This document shows positions 29,294 through 37,502 of a stretch of 64,000 nt of DNA, piece after piece. The position numbers and the translations under genes were made by a program. Origin of the DNA: Sporocytophaga sp. (GTDB lineage: Bacteria > Bacteroidota > Bacteroidia > Cytophagales > Cytophagaceae); the NCBI GenBank assembly GCA_024707265.1, contig JANQAB010000008.1:62001-126000 (forward strand). The letters are read 5' to 3'. Position 1 is the first letter of the stretch, and each line of letters begins with the position of its first letter. The notes under the pieces were generated by a model, which saw nothing but the letters and a program-made list of their open reading frames with translations, did no database searches and was not told the DNA's origin.

Positions 29294-29512
29294 ATGATTA
29301 AAATTCTGGCATTCTTTGAGAAACAGGCTTTTGGCGTGTGTTCTACTATTGGAGAAAAATTGGGAATCGCTTCTTCCGCCGTAAGAATGTTTTTCGTATA
29401 CGCCTCTTTCCTAACTTTTGGTTCGCCCTTAGTAATTTATCTTTTTCTGGCTTTCCTGGTAAACATTCACAAATATCTAAGAAGGAAAAGAAGCACAATC
29501 TGGGATTTCTAG
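29294..29512 (+). CDS. PspC-domain small membrane protein
   Basis: The 72-aa protein is essentially one PspC domain. FGVCSTIGEKLGIASSAVRMFFVYASFL matches the family pattern of GVCxGIxxxLGI..xxVRxxF in two pieces, and a second hydrophobic segment is followed by a basic tail (KYLRRKRS). PspC proteins in enterobacteria sense envelope stress with PspB and PspA. No psp partners are present here, so this is an orphan. Its stop overlaps the 3' end of the convergent GT2 gene by 4 bp. Confidence 0.75.
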   Translation: MIKILAFFEKQAFGVCSTIGEKLGIASSAVRMFFVYASFLTFGSPLVIYLFLAFLVNIHKYLRRKRSTIWDF

Positions 29513-30528
29513 AAATTCAATTTTCCGAATTTTTTTTTCCGGAGTAAAAAAAACTGCATTATAACAGACTTTTTTAAAACTGTTGTGTCTTCTGACAAAT
29601 ACTGGTAGCCAGCTTTTTTTAATCGCACCCTCTTAACATATAATTTTTTGTACTGGCCATAAACGCTGAAATGAGCTTTGATGACAGCATTAAAATGCTT
29701 GTAGGAATCAGAAAATAATAGTTTAAATGCTGCAACGCCGTCTAATAGCATTCGAATGAATATCGTTCTGAAAAAATGCTTATCCGAATGATTTTTAATT
29801 AATAAGGCTAGATTATTTCTGAAATTTAAGTAGGTCTTTTGCGGATTTGTCGCTGAAAGGGTGCCTCCACCTATGTGGAATACTTCTGACTTTCCGCAAT
29901 ACATTATCTTATAGCCCAGTCTTTTTAATCTCCAGCAAAGGTCAATTTCTTCCATGTGTGCAAAAAAATCTTCATCAAAGCCTCCCGATTTATGAAAAAG
30001 TTCTGCTTTTATGAACATGCATGCACCAGTTGCCCAGAAAATTTCCCTGCTATCATTATACTGGCCTTTGTCTTTTTCTAATTTTTCAAATATACGTCCT
30101 CTGCAAAATGGATAACCCAGGTAATCTATAAATCCTCCTGCAGCCCCGGCATATTCAAAATATTCGGGTTCTATAAACGATTTTATTTTTGGTTGGCAGG
30201 CTGCAACTAAAGGATCTGAATCCATAAGGCTTATTATGGGACTTATCCATCCTGAGGTTACCTGTACATCTGAATTTAATAAGACATAATATTCAGCCTC
30301 AATTTGACTCAAGGCTGAATTATACCCTTTACAAAAACCTTCGTTTTTTGGTAATTGAATAATTTTTACTTCCGGATGATTTTCTTCAACGTATTGGATA
30401 CTTTTGTCAAAAGAATTATTGTCAGCTACATATACAGTGGCTTCCGGACTATATTTTATAACGTCAGGTAAAAACTTCTTTAAAAATGTTAAGCCATTCC
30501 AGTTAAGGATGACTACTGCTACTTTCAT
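29509..30528 (-). CDS. Glycosyltransferase family 2
   Basis: The 339-aa protein has the GT-A fold signature VVILNWNGLTFLKKFLP, followed by VADNNSFD. YYVLLNSDVQVT carries the DxD-like metal site (NSDV). ATGACMFIKAELF and GFDEDFFAHMEEIDLCWRLKRLGYK form the ED-region typical of rhamnosyl/galactofuranosyl-type GT2 enzymes. It starts 1 bp after the ybaB stop, so the two are probably co-transcribed. Substrate is not predictable. Confidence 0.87.
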   Translation of the reverse strand: MKVAVVILNWNGLTFLKKFLPDVIKYSPEATVYVADNNSFDKSIQYVEENHPEVKIIQLPKNEGFCKGYNSALSQIEAEYYVLLNSDVQVTSGWISPIISLMDSDPLVAACQPKIKSFIEPEYFEYAGAAGGFIDYLGYPFCRGRIFEKLEKDKGQYNDSREIFWATGACMFIKAELFHKSGGFDEDFFAHMEEIDLCWRLKRLGYKIMYCGKSEVFHIGGGTLSATNPQKTYLNFRNNLALLIKNHSDKHFFRTIFIRMLLDGVAAFKLLFSDSYKHFNAVIKAHFSVYGQYKKLYVKRVRLKKAGYQYLSEDTTVLKKSVIMQFFLLRKKKFGKLNF

Positions 30529-30529
30529 G

Positions 30530-30862
30530 TTAAATTATATTTCCTAAATCTAAACCAGGTATGTTTGGTAATAAACCTTCCGTTGATTTCTTAAGACTTT
30601 CTTTGATTTTTTCTTCAATTTCTTCCATCCCTTTATTAACAGCTGCTACTACCAGGTCCTGCATCATTTCTTTGTCATTACCCTTAAGCATTTCCGGATC
30701 AATTTCCAGCTTTACTATTTTGCGGTGACCATTGATAGTTGCTTTAACCATACCTGCTCCGGCTTCGGAAGTAATGGTGATGTTAACTAAATTATCTTTA
30801 GCTTCTTTTACTCTTGCCTGGACTTCTTTTATTTTTCCAAGCATGTTCATCATATCAAACAT
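30530..30862 (-). CDS. YbaB/EbfC-family nucleoid-associated protein
   Basis: YbaB proteins are small dimeric DNA-binding proteins that coat the nucleoid. The 110-aa length fits. MFDMMNMLGKIKEVQARVKEAK is the N-terminal helix, GAGMVKATINGHRKIVKLEID the central beta hairpin, and the C-terminal helix ends in GLLPNIPGLDLGNII. In many bacteria ybaB sits beside recR and dnaX; here it follows a T9SS cargo gene with its own promoter element at 30882-30889. Confidence 0.9.
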   Translation of the reverse strand: MFDMMNMLGKIKEVQARVKEAKDNLVNITITSEAGAGMVKATINGHRKIVKLEIDPEMLKGNDKEMMQDLVVAAVNKGMEEIEEKIKESLKKSTEGLLPNIPGLDLGNII

Positions 30863-30881
30863 GGCTATATCAATTTTTTTT

Positions 30882-30889
30882 CAAATCTA
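30882..30889 (-). promoter_or_regulatory. Bacteroidota -7 promoter element for ybaB
   Basis: TAGATTTG on the minus strand is an exact TAnnTTTG match, 20 bp upstream of the ybaB ATG. It lies just after the corrected stop of the upstream gene. Confidence 0.6.
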
Positions 30890-30894
30890 AGATT

Positions 30895-32788
30895 TTATCT
30901 TAATAATGTTACTGTTCCTTTATATACCTTTTTCTCTCCCTCGATTATCTTTTGCTTTTATCAGATAAGCATAACTGTCTTGTTTAGCTACATCTCCTTT
31001 ATAAAGGCCATCCCAACCACTATTAATATCAGTACTGTGAAATACTATTTCTCCCCACCTGTTAAAGACAGTCATTTCAAATTCAGTAAAAAATTTGCCC
31101 TTTGGAATAAATATGTCATTAATACCGTCTTTATCTGGCGTAAATGCTGTCGGTGTGAAGATCTGTATTTCGTATTTTACAGTTTTACTGTTTGACTGTG
31201 AAAAGGGGAGGATTTCAGTTCCCGCCGGGATTGCTTTAATATAATAGGTAAACCCTATTGAATTGTGAGGATCAATTTCCGTGTCTGTATAAGAAAGGCT
31301 ATTGCCAGCGTCTATTTCTTTGATAATATTTCCTGACAGGTCTGATTTTACAATTGTATATTTTGATATGCCCGAAACAAAACCTGAATAAGGTGTCCAG
31401 TGGAGTATGTTTTCGCTCTCGGACTCTTCTATAGTGAGTACAACCGGACAGGTCTGATTACTCAGTGGTGATTTATTTCCGCAAGAGTCCGAAAATTCGG
31501 TTTGAAAACAGGCTGGGTTGTGTAAATCGAATATTGGTAAATGGTACGGAGGTTGTTTGACCTCTGCAATTTTTTCAAGCGTACCGCCATTGGTGTTTTT
31601 TAATATACTCATCTGGGGTATGGAGGTGATAGATGAGCTCCATATTAACTTCACTTGGTTGTTTTCAAAAGTTGAATTAAGATTATCAATAGCAGGAGGA
31701 AGATTTGTTGAAATTCCTTTAATACAAATGATACCGGATTCTGAAATTTTCCCTGTGGAAAGATGTGTAACTAATTTATAACAATCTTCTTTACCGCATT
31801 TGATATCTGTATCATTAAAAGATACCGTACCGTTTCCTGTAATAGTGACAAGCGACTGATTGTTTTTCAGAATTTCGTAACTCAGAAAGTTTGGGCCACT
31901 GTATTGACTCCAGGTTAAGTTATTTACATTGTTGGAAGCCGCTACTGCGAAAGTATTGGAACAGATGGTCTCGGAAGAAGTAGTATTGTTGCAGTCATCA
32001 AATGCTGTAATACGATAGCAATAGACGTCGTTGGTGGTATTCAGCTCTCCATACACGATTCCCGCCACTGACCCATCAACAGTATCTATCGGAGTAAATG
32101 CGCCAGAATAATTAACATCTCTCTCTATTTTATACCTATCAAAAGATGGGGCTAGTGAAATAGCGATATTGGTGCTTCCGCTAGTAGAGCTTATTTCTGT
32201 AACCGTCACCTTATTTAAATTGGGTTGAGGCAAAGCCATATACGGCGTAACACTTTTTACATCTGAAGTTCCGCATAGGGTAGGCCTGAATCTGCCGGTT
32301 AATTTAATCGCAGTTGGTCCTGCTAATGTTACAATAAGCTCTTGCCCTGAATTAACGGAAACAGGACCGGTGCCATAATCAAGTAAATATTCATGATAAT
32401 AAGTATCTGTAATGCGGATTTTAACCTGATTACTGATGCATTTGAAAACTTCAAAAGAAGGAGGAAGTTTGTCCATCACCACCAAAGTCTTTTGAGCAGT
32501 GTAACTATTAATAATTTGATCTATAACGTAAGAACCTGATTTTTTGTAAGTGTAAGTTTTGCAGGCAACATAATTGTCATATGTAATAGCATTTGGAATA
32601 GTGCCGCAAGTATCAAGATTGGAGCCGTGAAAATTGTAATAAGTATTCGGTTTATTGTCGTCACTAATAGTTAATATATCGCCAACGCAAACAGTGTCGG
32701 CAGATAAATCAAATTTTTCCTGCCCTATACTATAAAAGCAGTGAAAAAGTAAGACGAACCCTAAAAAATACTTTACAATTTTAATCAC
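30895..32788 (-). CDS. T9SS cargo protein with gliding-motility-type C-terminal domain, frameshifted
   Basis: A secreted 630-aa protein. A signal peptide (YFLGFVLLFHCFYSIGQ) is followed by several beta-sandwich, fibronectin-like repeats rich in aromatic and Asn residues (SYTDTEID, SFNDTDIKCGKEDCYKL). The C-terminal domain FTPTAFTPDKDGINDIF and FNRWGEIVFH is the CHU_C/TIGR04131 type-B sorting domain exported by the type IX system. As sequenced it ends at 30920 with ...GREKGI. Removing one base from the five-T run at 30929-30933 restores the usual tail REKVYKGTVTLLR with a stop at 30895. It starts 9 bp after hisS. Confidence 0.83.
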
Positions 32789-32797
32789 CAGGCTTTG

Positions 32798-34180
32798 TTA
32801 TTTTAGTTTTGCGATAATCTCATCAATAGTCAAAGACTCCTGTTCCCCGCTCACCATGTTTTTAACTGCAACTTTCCCGGCCTTAATCTCTTCATCACCT
32901 ATGATCCCAACGTAAGTCACCTGTTTTTTATTGGCATAGTCTAACTGCTTCTTGATTTTTGCCACTTCGGGATAGATTTCACTATTGATACCCGCAGCTC
33001 TTAATTTTGTAAGCAAAGGAAGACCGAATTGTTGTCCTTTTTCGTCAAAATAACAAAGGAGAATTTTTGTTGAATTTAAATGCTCTTCCGGAAAGAGATT
33101 TAATTCTTCCATTACATCGTAAATCCTGTCAACCCCAAAGGAAATACCTACACCAGAAACTCCAGGAAGTCCGAATACACCAGTAAGATTATCGTAACGA
33201 CCTCCACCACTGATACTGCCAATTTGAACTCCGATTGCTTTAACCTCGAATATCGCTCCTGTATAGTAGCTCAACCCCCGGGCAAGAGTAAGGTCAAATT
33301 CAAGACTTGAGTTTGTCAGACCCAACAAGTCTACTTTTTCAAGTACTGCATTTATTTCTTCAATTCCTTTTAAACCTGTAGCGGAACTTGCCAGGATCTC
33401 CTTCATTGCTCCCAGTTTTTCTTTACTGCCACCTTGCAAATGAAGAATAGGTAAAAGCAATTCTATACTTTTTTCATCAAAGTCTTTGTCCCTCAATTCT
33501 TTCAGAACACCTTCAATACCGATTTTGTCAAGCTTGTCAATTGCAACACAAAAGTCTGTTTCACAGCCTGGTTTACCAATAATTTCAGTTATCCCGGACA
33601 AAATCTTTCGATTATTGATTTTCAGAGCAAAGTTTTCAATTTTAAGGTTTTTAAAAACTTCATGAACCATCAATACGATTTCAGCCTCGCATAATAATGA
33701 ATCTGTTCCGATAATATCGGCATCACACTGGTAGAATTCACGATACCTGCCTTTGGCTGGTCTATCACCACGCCAAACAGGCTGGATCTGATATCTTTTA
33801 AATGGAAAGGCAATTTCATGCCTGTTCATAACAACATACCTTGCAAATGGAACAGTGAGGTCATATCTCAAAGCTTTTTCGGTAAGCAATTCTGAATTAC
33901 TATTTCTTTCCAGGCTAGTTTCAAATTCAGCTTTGATTTCCTCTTTGTTTTTTGCTTCGTAAAGCCTAGAATTCAATATTTTGAAAATAAGCTGATCTCC
34001 CTCATCTCCATATTTTCCTGTTAGAACAGAGATGTTTTCCATTGAAGGAGTTTCAAGAGGAAGAAATCCAAAACGGGTAAAAACTTCTTTAATAGTAGAA
34101 AATATATAATTTCTTTTGGCCATTTTTTCCGGGCCAAAATCTCTTGTACCTTTTGGAATTGAGGGTTTTTGAGTACTCAT
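32798..34180 (-). CDS. hisS: Histidyl-tRNA synthetase
   Basis: HisRS charges tRNA-His. I chose the ATG at 34180 (STQKPSIPKGTRDFGP) over a longer upstream frame, because KGTRD is the conserved start region and an exact promoter element lies just upstream. Class II motifs are all visible: LRYDLTVPFARYV, motif 2 as YQIQPVWRGDRPAKGRYREF, the histidine A motif LARGLSYYTGAIFEV, and motif 3 SISGGGRYDNL. The C-terminal anticodon-binding domain is complete. The length of about 460 residues matches the longer bacterial form. Confidence 0.95.
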   Translation of the reverse strand: MSTQKPSIPKGTRDFGPEKMAKRNYIFSTIKEVFTRFGFLPLETPSMENISVLTGKYGDEGDQLIFKILNSRLYEAKNKEEIKAEFETSLERNSNSELLTEKALRYDLTVPFARYVVMNRHEIAFPFKRYQIQPVWRGDRPAKGRYREFYQCDADIIGTDSLLCEAEIVLMVHEVFKNLKIENFALKINNRKILSGITEIIGKPGCETDFCVAIDKLDKIGIEGVLKELRDKDFDEKSIELLLPILHLQGGSKEKLGAMKEILASSATGLKGIEEINAVLEKVDLLGLTNSSLEFDLTLARGLSYYTGAIFEVKAIGVQIGSISGGGRYDNLTGVFGLPGVSGVGISFGVDRIYDVMEELNLFPEEHLNSTKILLCYFDEKGQQFGLPLLTKLRAAGINSEIYPEVAKIKKQLDYANKKQVTYVGIIGDEEIKAGKVAVKNMVSGEQESLTIDEIIAKLK

Positions 34181-34196
34181 AATTAGAATTTGCCGG

Positions 34197-34204
34197 CAAA
34201 AATA
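34197..34204 (-). promoter_or_regulatory. Bacteroidota -7 promoter element for hisS
   Basis: TATTTTTG on the minus strand exactly matches TAnnTTTG, 16 bp upstream of the chosen hisS ATG. It lies inside the longer alternative frame, which supports the shorter start. Confidence 0.6.
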
Positions 34205-34264
34205 CAAAAAGCGGCTAACAAATGACCTTTTTTGACCGTAAATAAAGGTCCAATTTGAGTAAAA

Positions 34265-34756
34265 ATGAGTGTTATGAAAATTATCAAAAGTTTAGATTAC
34301 ATTTTAAAGAAAAGAGAAAATTATAAAATGTTATTGATTCCCATGCTATTTCTGATTTTTGAATGTAGTGTGGCATTAATTCTGAATTGGACATTGTTTG
34401 GGGAACGATATAAAGTCAGTGAAAAGACATTTTTAACAGAAGCATCTGTATCAGTACATAATCCATTGATTGTAATAAAGCCAATTCACTCTGACAGAGT
34501 CACAAATCCATTCGGAATAGAGGAGGCAAGAGGGTTTATCAGTTTTCATAGTCCCAAAGCTGTAATAAAGGCTGTAGTTTATATTTTAAGTTTACTTTGT
34601 TCTTTCCTGGGAATATTTATAGCTGTGTTGTGGATAAAAAGATTTTATGGTCAGAATTCCATCAATATCCGATGGGAGTTATGGCCCGCTGCTTGTATAA
34701 TGGCTCATATCACATTTTACCTGATTGCCACTGGAAATTTTAATAATATCTTTTAA
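34265..34756 (+). CDS. Integral membrane protein of unknown function
   Basis: I do not recognise this 163-aa protein. Three hydrophobic stretches stand out: about residues 22-45 (MLLIPMLFLIFECSVALIL), 104-124 (YILSLLCSFLGIFIAVLW) and 142-156. Between the first and second lies a polar extracytoplasmic-looking loop (VTNPFGIEEARGFISFH). An upstream in-frame ATG at 34265 and one at 34274 are both possible starts. It lies between hisS and the tiny 47-aa gene and has no recognisable promoter element. Base composition is like its neighbours. Confidence 0.55.
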   Translation: MSVMKIIKSLDYILKKRENYKMLLIPMLFLIFECSVALILNWTLFGERYKVSEKTFLTEASVSVHNPLIVIKPIHSDRVTNPFGIEEARGFISFHSPKAVIKAVVYILSLLCSFLGIFIAVLWIKRFYGQNSINIRWELWPAACIMAHITFYLIATGNFNNIF

Positions 34757-34785
34757 AAAAGTTTTTCCTTTATAAGAAAAAAATA

Positions 34786-34793
34786 TATCTTTG
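34786..34793 (+). promoter_or_regulatory. Bacteroidota -7 promoter element for the 47-aa protein gene
   Basis: TATCTTTG is an exact TAnnTTTG match, 27 bp upstream of the ATG at 34820, with a T-rich -33 region (GTTTTTCC) about 19 bp further up. It is the best-looking promoter in the window. Confidence 0.65.
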
Positions 34794-34819
34794 CGGACTC
34801 AATTCTAATTTTAAGAACA

Positions 34820-34964
34820 ATGGCAGTCACTAGATTAAAAAGAAAAGAAAAAAAAGAATAAAACTGTTTCTAAAGCGAGAACTACAAGCATTAAAAGACT
34901 TACTACAGTTCCTGTGATCAAGAAAATAGATCTAGAAGAGTTGAAAAAACAAGCTGGTGCATAA
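34820..34964 (+). CDS. Conserved tiny basic protein, frameshifted as sequenced
   Basis: This gene is too short for usual gene finders. It opens with ATG GCA GTC, giving MAVTRLKRKEKK, and as written stops after 13 codons. Removing one A from the A8 run at 34848-34855 gives a 47-aa basic protein that continues NKTVSKARTTSIKRLTTVPV and ends KKIDLEELKKQAGA. I recall very similar ~50-aa proteins beginning MAVTRLKRK in many Bacteroidota, all of unknown function. The high Lys/Arg content would suit RNA or ribosome binding. A strong promoter precedes it and a terminator follows 24 bp later, so it is a free-standing, probably well expressed gene. Confidence 0.7.
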
Positions 34965-34987
34965 TTAAGCATTCATAAAGTTATTAT

Positions 34988-35018
34988 AAAAAAAGGTGAA
35001 TTTAGGTTCACCTTTTTT
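34988..35018. terminator. Bidirectional terminator after the 47-aa gene
   Basis: The stem A6-GGTGAA pairs with TTCACC-T6 around a 6-nt loop. It serves the tiny gene on the plus strand and the phosphodiesterase on the minus strand, which stops at 35022. Confidence 0.85.
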
Positions 35019-35021
35019 ATT

Positions 35022-35519
35022 TTATCCTCTTTTACCTAATTCAATCGCTTTTACATTTTCCAGTTTATTATTATTGAGGTCAAATTTCATAATTGTTTTT
35101 ATTTTATGAAATCCTTGATTTCCTGCTGCTCCAGGGTTTATTGAAATCAATTTTAGGTCAGGATCTGAAATTACTCTTAAAATATGGGAATGTCCACATA
35201 TAAAAAGATCTGGTTTTTCTTCTTTTAATTGGTCCTTTATTCCTTTGGCATAGTGTCCAGGATATCCTCCAATGTGAGTTATGAAGATTCTAAATCCTTC
35301 TTCTTCAAATATTAAATCTTTTGGAAATTCCAGACGGATATCTTTATCATCAATGTTTCCATAAACTCCTCTTAATGGTTTAAATCGGGCTAATTCCTCA
35401 GCGACTTCAGCTGGTCCGAAGTCTCCTGCATGCCATATTTCATCTACATCCTTAAAATGATTAAGCACTTTAGGATCCAGAAATCCGTGAGTGTCAGAAA
35501 TTAAACCTATTCTTTTCAA
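35022..35519 (-). CDS. YfcE/MJ0936-type metallophosphodiesterase
   Basis: The 165-aa protein carries the calcineurin-like metal motifs in order: GLISDTHG at the N-terminus (DxH), WHAGDFG (GDx), a GNIDD (GNxD/H) and FICGHSHI (GHxH) near residue 115, then NPGA. That set defines small bacterial phosphodiesterases such as YfcE. The substrate in vivo is unknown for most members. It stands alone between the terminator at 34988 and an inverted repeat region that separates it from pyrE. Confidence 0.87.
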   Translation of the reverse strand: MKRIGLISDTHGFLDPKVLNHFKDVDEIWHAGDFGPAEVAEELARFKPLRGVYGNIDDKDIRLEFPKDLIFEEEGFRIFITHIGGYPGHYAKGIKDQLKEEKPDLFICGHSHILRVISDPDLKLISINPGAAGNQGFHKIKTIMKFDLNNNKLENVKAIELGKRG

Positions 35520-35547
35520 GTGTTAAGACAATTTAAAGCTAAAATTT

Positions 35548-35600
35548 TAAAGCCTTTCAAAGTTTAGATTTAATAAAAAAAACAAAGTTGAAAGGCTTTA
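35548..35600. repeat. 13-bp inverted repeat between pyrE and the phosphodiesterase gene
   Basis: TAAAGCCTTTCAA and its exact reverse complement TTGAAAGGCTTTA flank a 27-nt AT-rich spacer that contains an A8 run. It lies just after the pyrE stop and about 30 bp before the next start. It is not followed by a T tract on either side, so it is not a textbook terminator; an mRNA stabiliser, operator or attenuator-like structure is possible. Confidence 0.5.
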
Positions 35601-35621
35601 TAGCAAAATATAATTAGAAGC

Positions 35622-36248
35622 TTAAACCTCCCATTTTTCCGGGGCCGTCCTCCAAGAGCTTAATGTGTCCAGGTCGCTTTCTTTAATATAACCAAGCTTA
35701 ATCGCTTCTTTAAGCAAGGTATTATAATCTGTGAGTGATTTTAATATAACTCCTTTTTCTTTGAAGTTTTTTTCTGCAAGATCAAATCCGTAAGTAAAGA
35801 TAGAAACCATTCCAAGTACCTCAATGCCACCGTCTCTCAATGCTTCAACCGCTTTTAATGAACTACCACCTGTGGATATAAGGTCCTCAACAACAACAAC
35901 TTTTTGTCCCGGATGCACTTTTCCTTCAATAAGATTTTCCATTCCATGATCTTTTGGCTTGGGTCTTACGTAAAGGAACGGCAAGTTCATCTTGTCAGCG
36001 ATTAGAGTACCTTGGGGGATACCTGCAGTTGCCACACCGGCAATAGCTTCTGCCTGAGGAAAATAATCTTTTACAAGAGAAACAAGTTCTTCTTTAATGA
36101 TGTTTCTAACATCAGGAAATGAAAGAGAAAATCTGTTGTCGCAGTAAATTGGTGAGTTCCAGCCTGATGCCCATTTGAAAGGGGTTTCAGGACGAAGTTT
36201 TATCGCACCGATCTTAAGAAGGGATTCAGCTACTTTTTCTGAAGACAT
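35622..36248 (-). CDS. pyrE: Orotate phosphoribosyltransferase
   Basis: PyrE joins orotate with PRPP to give orotidine 5'-phosphate in pyrimidine synthesis. I use the ATG at 36248 (MSSEKVAESLLKIGA), because an exact promoter element lies 17 bp upstream and a longer frame to 36299 would run across it. The PRPP-binding motif VVVVEDLISTGGSS is intact, and FKWASGWNSPIYCDNR and YVRPKPKDHG contact orotate and PRPP. The length of about 208 residues is normal. Confidence 0.95.
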   Translation of the reverse strand: MSSEKVAESLLKIGAIKLRPETPFKWASGWNSPIYCDNRFSLSFPDVRNIIKEELVSLVKDYFPQAEAIAGVATAGIPQGTLIADKMNLPFLYVRPKPKDHGMENLIEGKVHPGQKVVVVEDLISTGGSSLKAVEALRDGGIEVLGMVSIFTYGFDLAEKNFKEKGVILKSLTDYNTLLKEAIKLGYIKESDLDTLSSWRTAPEKWEV

Positions 36249-36265
36249 ATAAATTAATTTGAAGA

Positions 36266-36273
36266 CAAATTTA
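36266..36273 (-). promoter_or_regulatory. Bacteroidota -7 promoter element for pyrE
   Basis: TAAATTTG on the minus strand matches TAnnTTTG exactly and decides the pyrE start in favour of 36248. Confidence 0.6.
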
Positions 36274-36358
36274 GAATAATATTTAATAGCATGATACAAT
36301 TCTATTTGTTACTTTGCATGATATATAATCAAATTTACCATCCCAATTACCAATTTAA

Positions 36359-37036
36359 ATGAAGCTTTTTTTTTGAATGACAAGCCTGTATGGATAGTGC
36401 AGCTTGGCGAGCAATTGGACGGCAGTAATTATGATGCTGTGCTCGATGGCAAAAATGAGATTATTTCCAAAAACCTCGTGGGAAATGTCATAATTATGGG
36501 AGCTTCGCCTTCTCATATTGACCGCTTGCTTAAGTTGCTGGAGGTGAAAAAAATTAAAGAAACTTAAAGAGATAACCTTTGCTGTTCCTGATAAGAAATT
36601 TGCGGTTGAATTTGTAAAGGATCAGTTTAAGATTGTCAAAGCAGCAGGTGGAATTGTTGTGAAAGAGGATAAAATTCTCATGATTTTCCGACTAAAAAAA
36701 TGGGATTTGCCAAAAGGAAAGTTAAGAAAGAAAGAGGATTCGGAGAAAGGTGCTAAAAGAGAGGTCGAGGAGGAGTGCAATATCAAGGTTGAGGTTAAAG
36801 AAAAAATTTGTAAAACCTGGCATACGTATGTACGCAAAGGAAGAAGAATTTTAAAGAAAACAACCTGGTATCTTATGGAAAATGTAAATGACTCCATGAT
36901 GCGACCTCAGATTGAGGAATATATTGAAGATGTCCGGTGGATGGATAAAAGGGACGTCAAAAAAGCTTCAAAAAACTCCTATAGATCTATAGAAGAGGTT
37001 CTTGATAATTTTTATAAAGAAAAAACTATTTTGTAG
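36359..37036 (+). CDS. Nudix hydrolase with N-terminal extension, two frameshifts as sequenced
   Basis: The intended protein has about 225 residues. It starts MKLFF..NDKPVWIVQL, with an unfamiliar N-terminal domain of about 90 residues containing VIIMGASPSHIDRLLKLLEVKK. The Nudix domain begins at KAAGGIVVKEDKILMIFRL, with the box PKGKLRKKEDSEKGAKREVEEEC. Two indels break it: the nine-T run at 36366-36374 (one T short relative to the ATG at 36359) and the A7 run at 36547-36553 (one A too many). Correcting the second reads VKKLKKLKEITFAVPDKK. Substrate is unknown. Its 3' end overlaps the convergent coaD by 11 bp. Confidence 0.78.
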
Positions 37037-37493
37037 GATAATTTAATTCATAAGGTAGAAAATGATCTGCCTTTGCTCCATATCTATGCAGGTCTCTTAT
37101 AATTGACGAGCTAAGTGCTGCCAGTTCAGGCGAGGTCATCAGAAATATAGTCTCCATTTCATTCCAAAGGAATTTATTTGCCTGAGCTATGCCACTCTCA
37201 TATTCAAAATCAGTGGTATTTCTTAATCCTCTGATTATAAACTTTGCATCTCTTCTCTTTGCAAAATCAGCAGTAAATCCTTCATAAGATTCAACGCTTA
37301 CTTGTGGAAAGTCTTTAAATACACCTTTAATTTTTTCCTCCATGAATTCCAATGGAAAGTACCTGCTTTTATTGGAGTTTTTTCCAATTCCTATAATTAC
37401 TTTATCGAACAAACTGATACTGCGCATTACAATATCCAAATGTCCTTTGGTAAATGGATCAAATGATCCGGGAAAAAGTGCTATCCTTTCCAT
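37026..37493 (-). CDS. coaD: Phosphopantetheine adenylyltransferase
   Basis: CoaD adenylates 4'-phosphopantetheine in coenzyme A synthesis. The 155-aa protein has the nucleotidyltransferase signature GSFDPFTKGHLDI (TxGH), then GIGKNSNKSRYF, IIRGLRNTTDFEYE, and the C-terminal SSSIIRDL that corresponds to the ISSTxVR motif. Length and all motifs are standard. It follows a DUF3822 gene by 9 bp, an arrangement I recall as recurrent in Bacteroidota. Confidence 0.95.
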   Translation of the reverse strand: MERIALFPGSFDPFTKGHLDIVMRSISLFDKVIIGIGKNSNKSRYFPLEFMEEKIKGVFKDFPQVSVESYEGFTADFAKRRDAKFIIRGLRNTTDFEYESGIAQANKFLWNEMETIFLMTSPELAALSSSIIRDLHRYGAKADHFLPYELNYPTK

Positions 37494-37502
37494 TCGTTAG
37501 TG

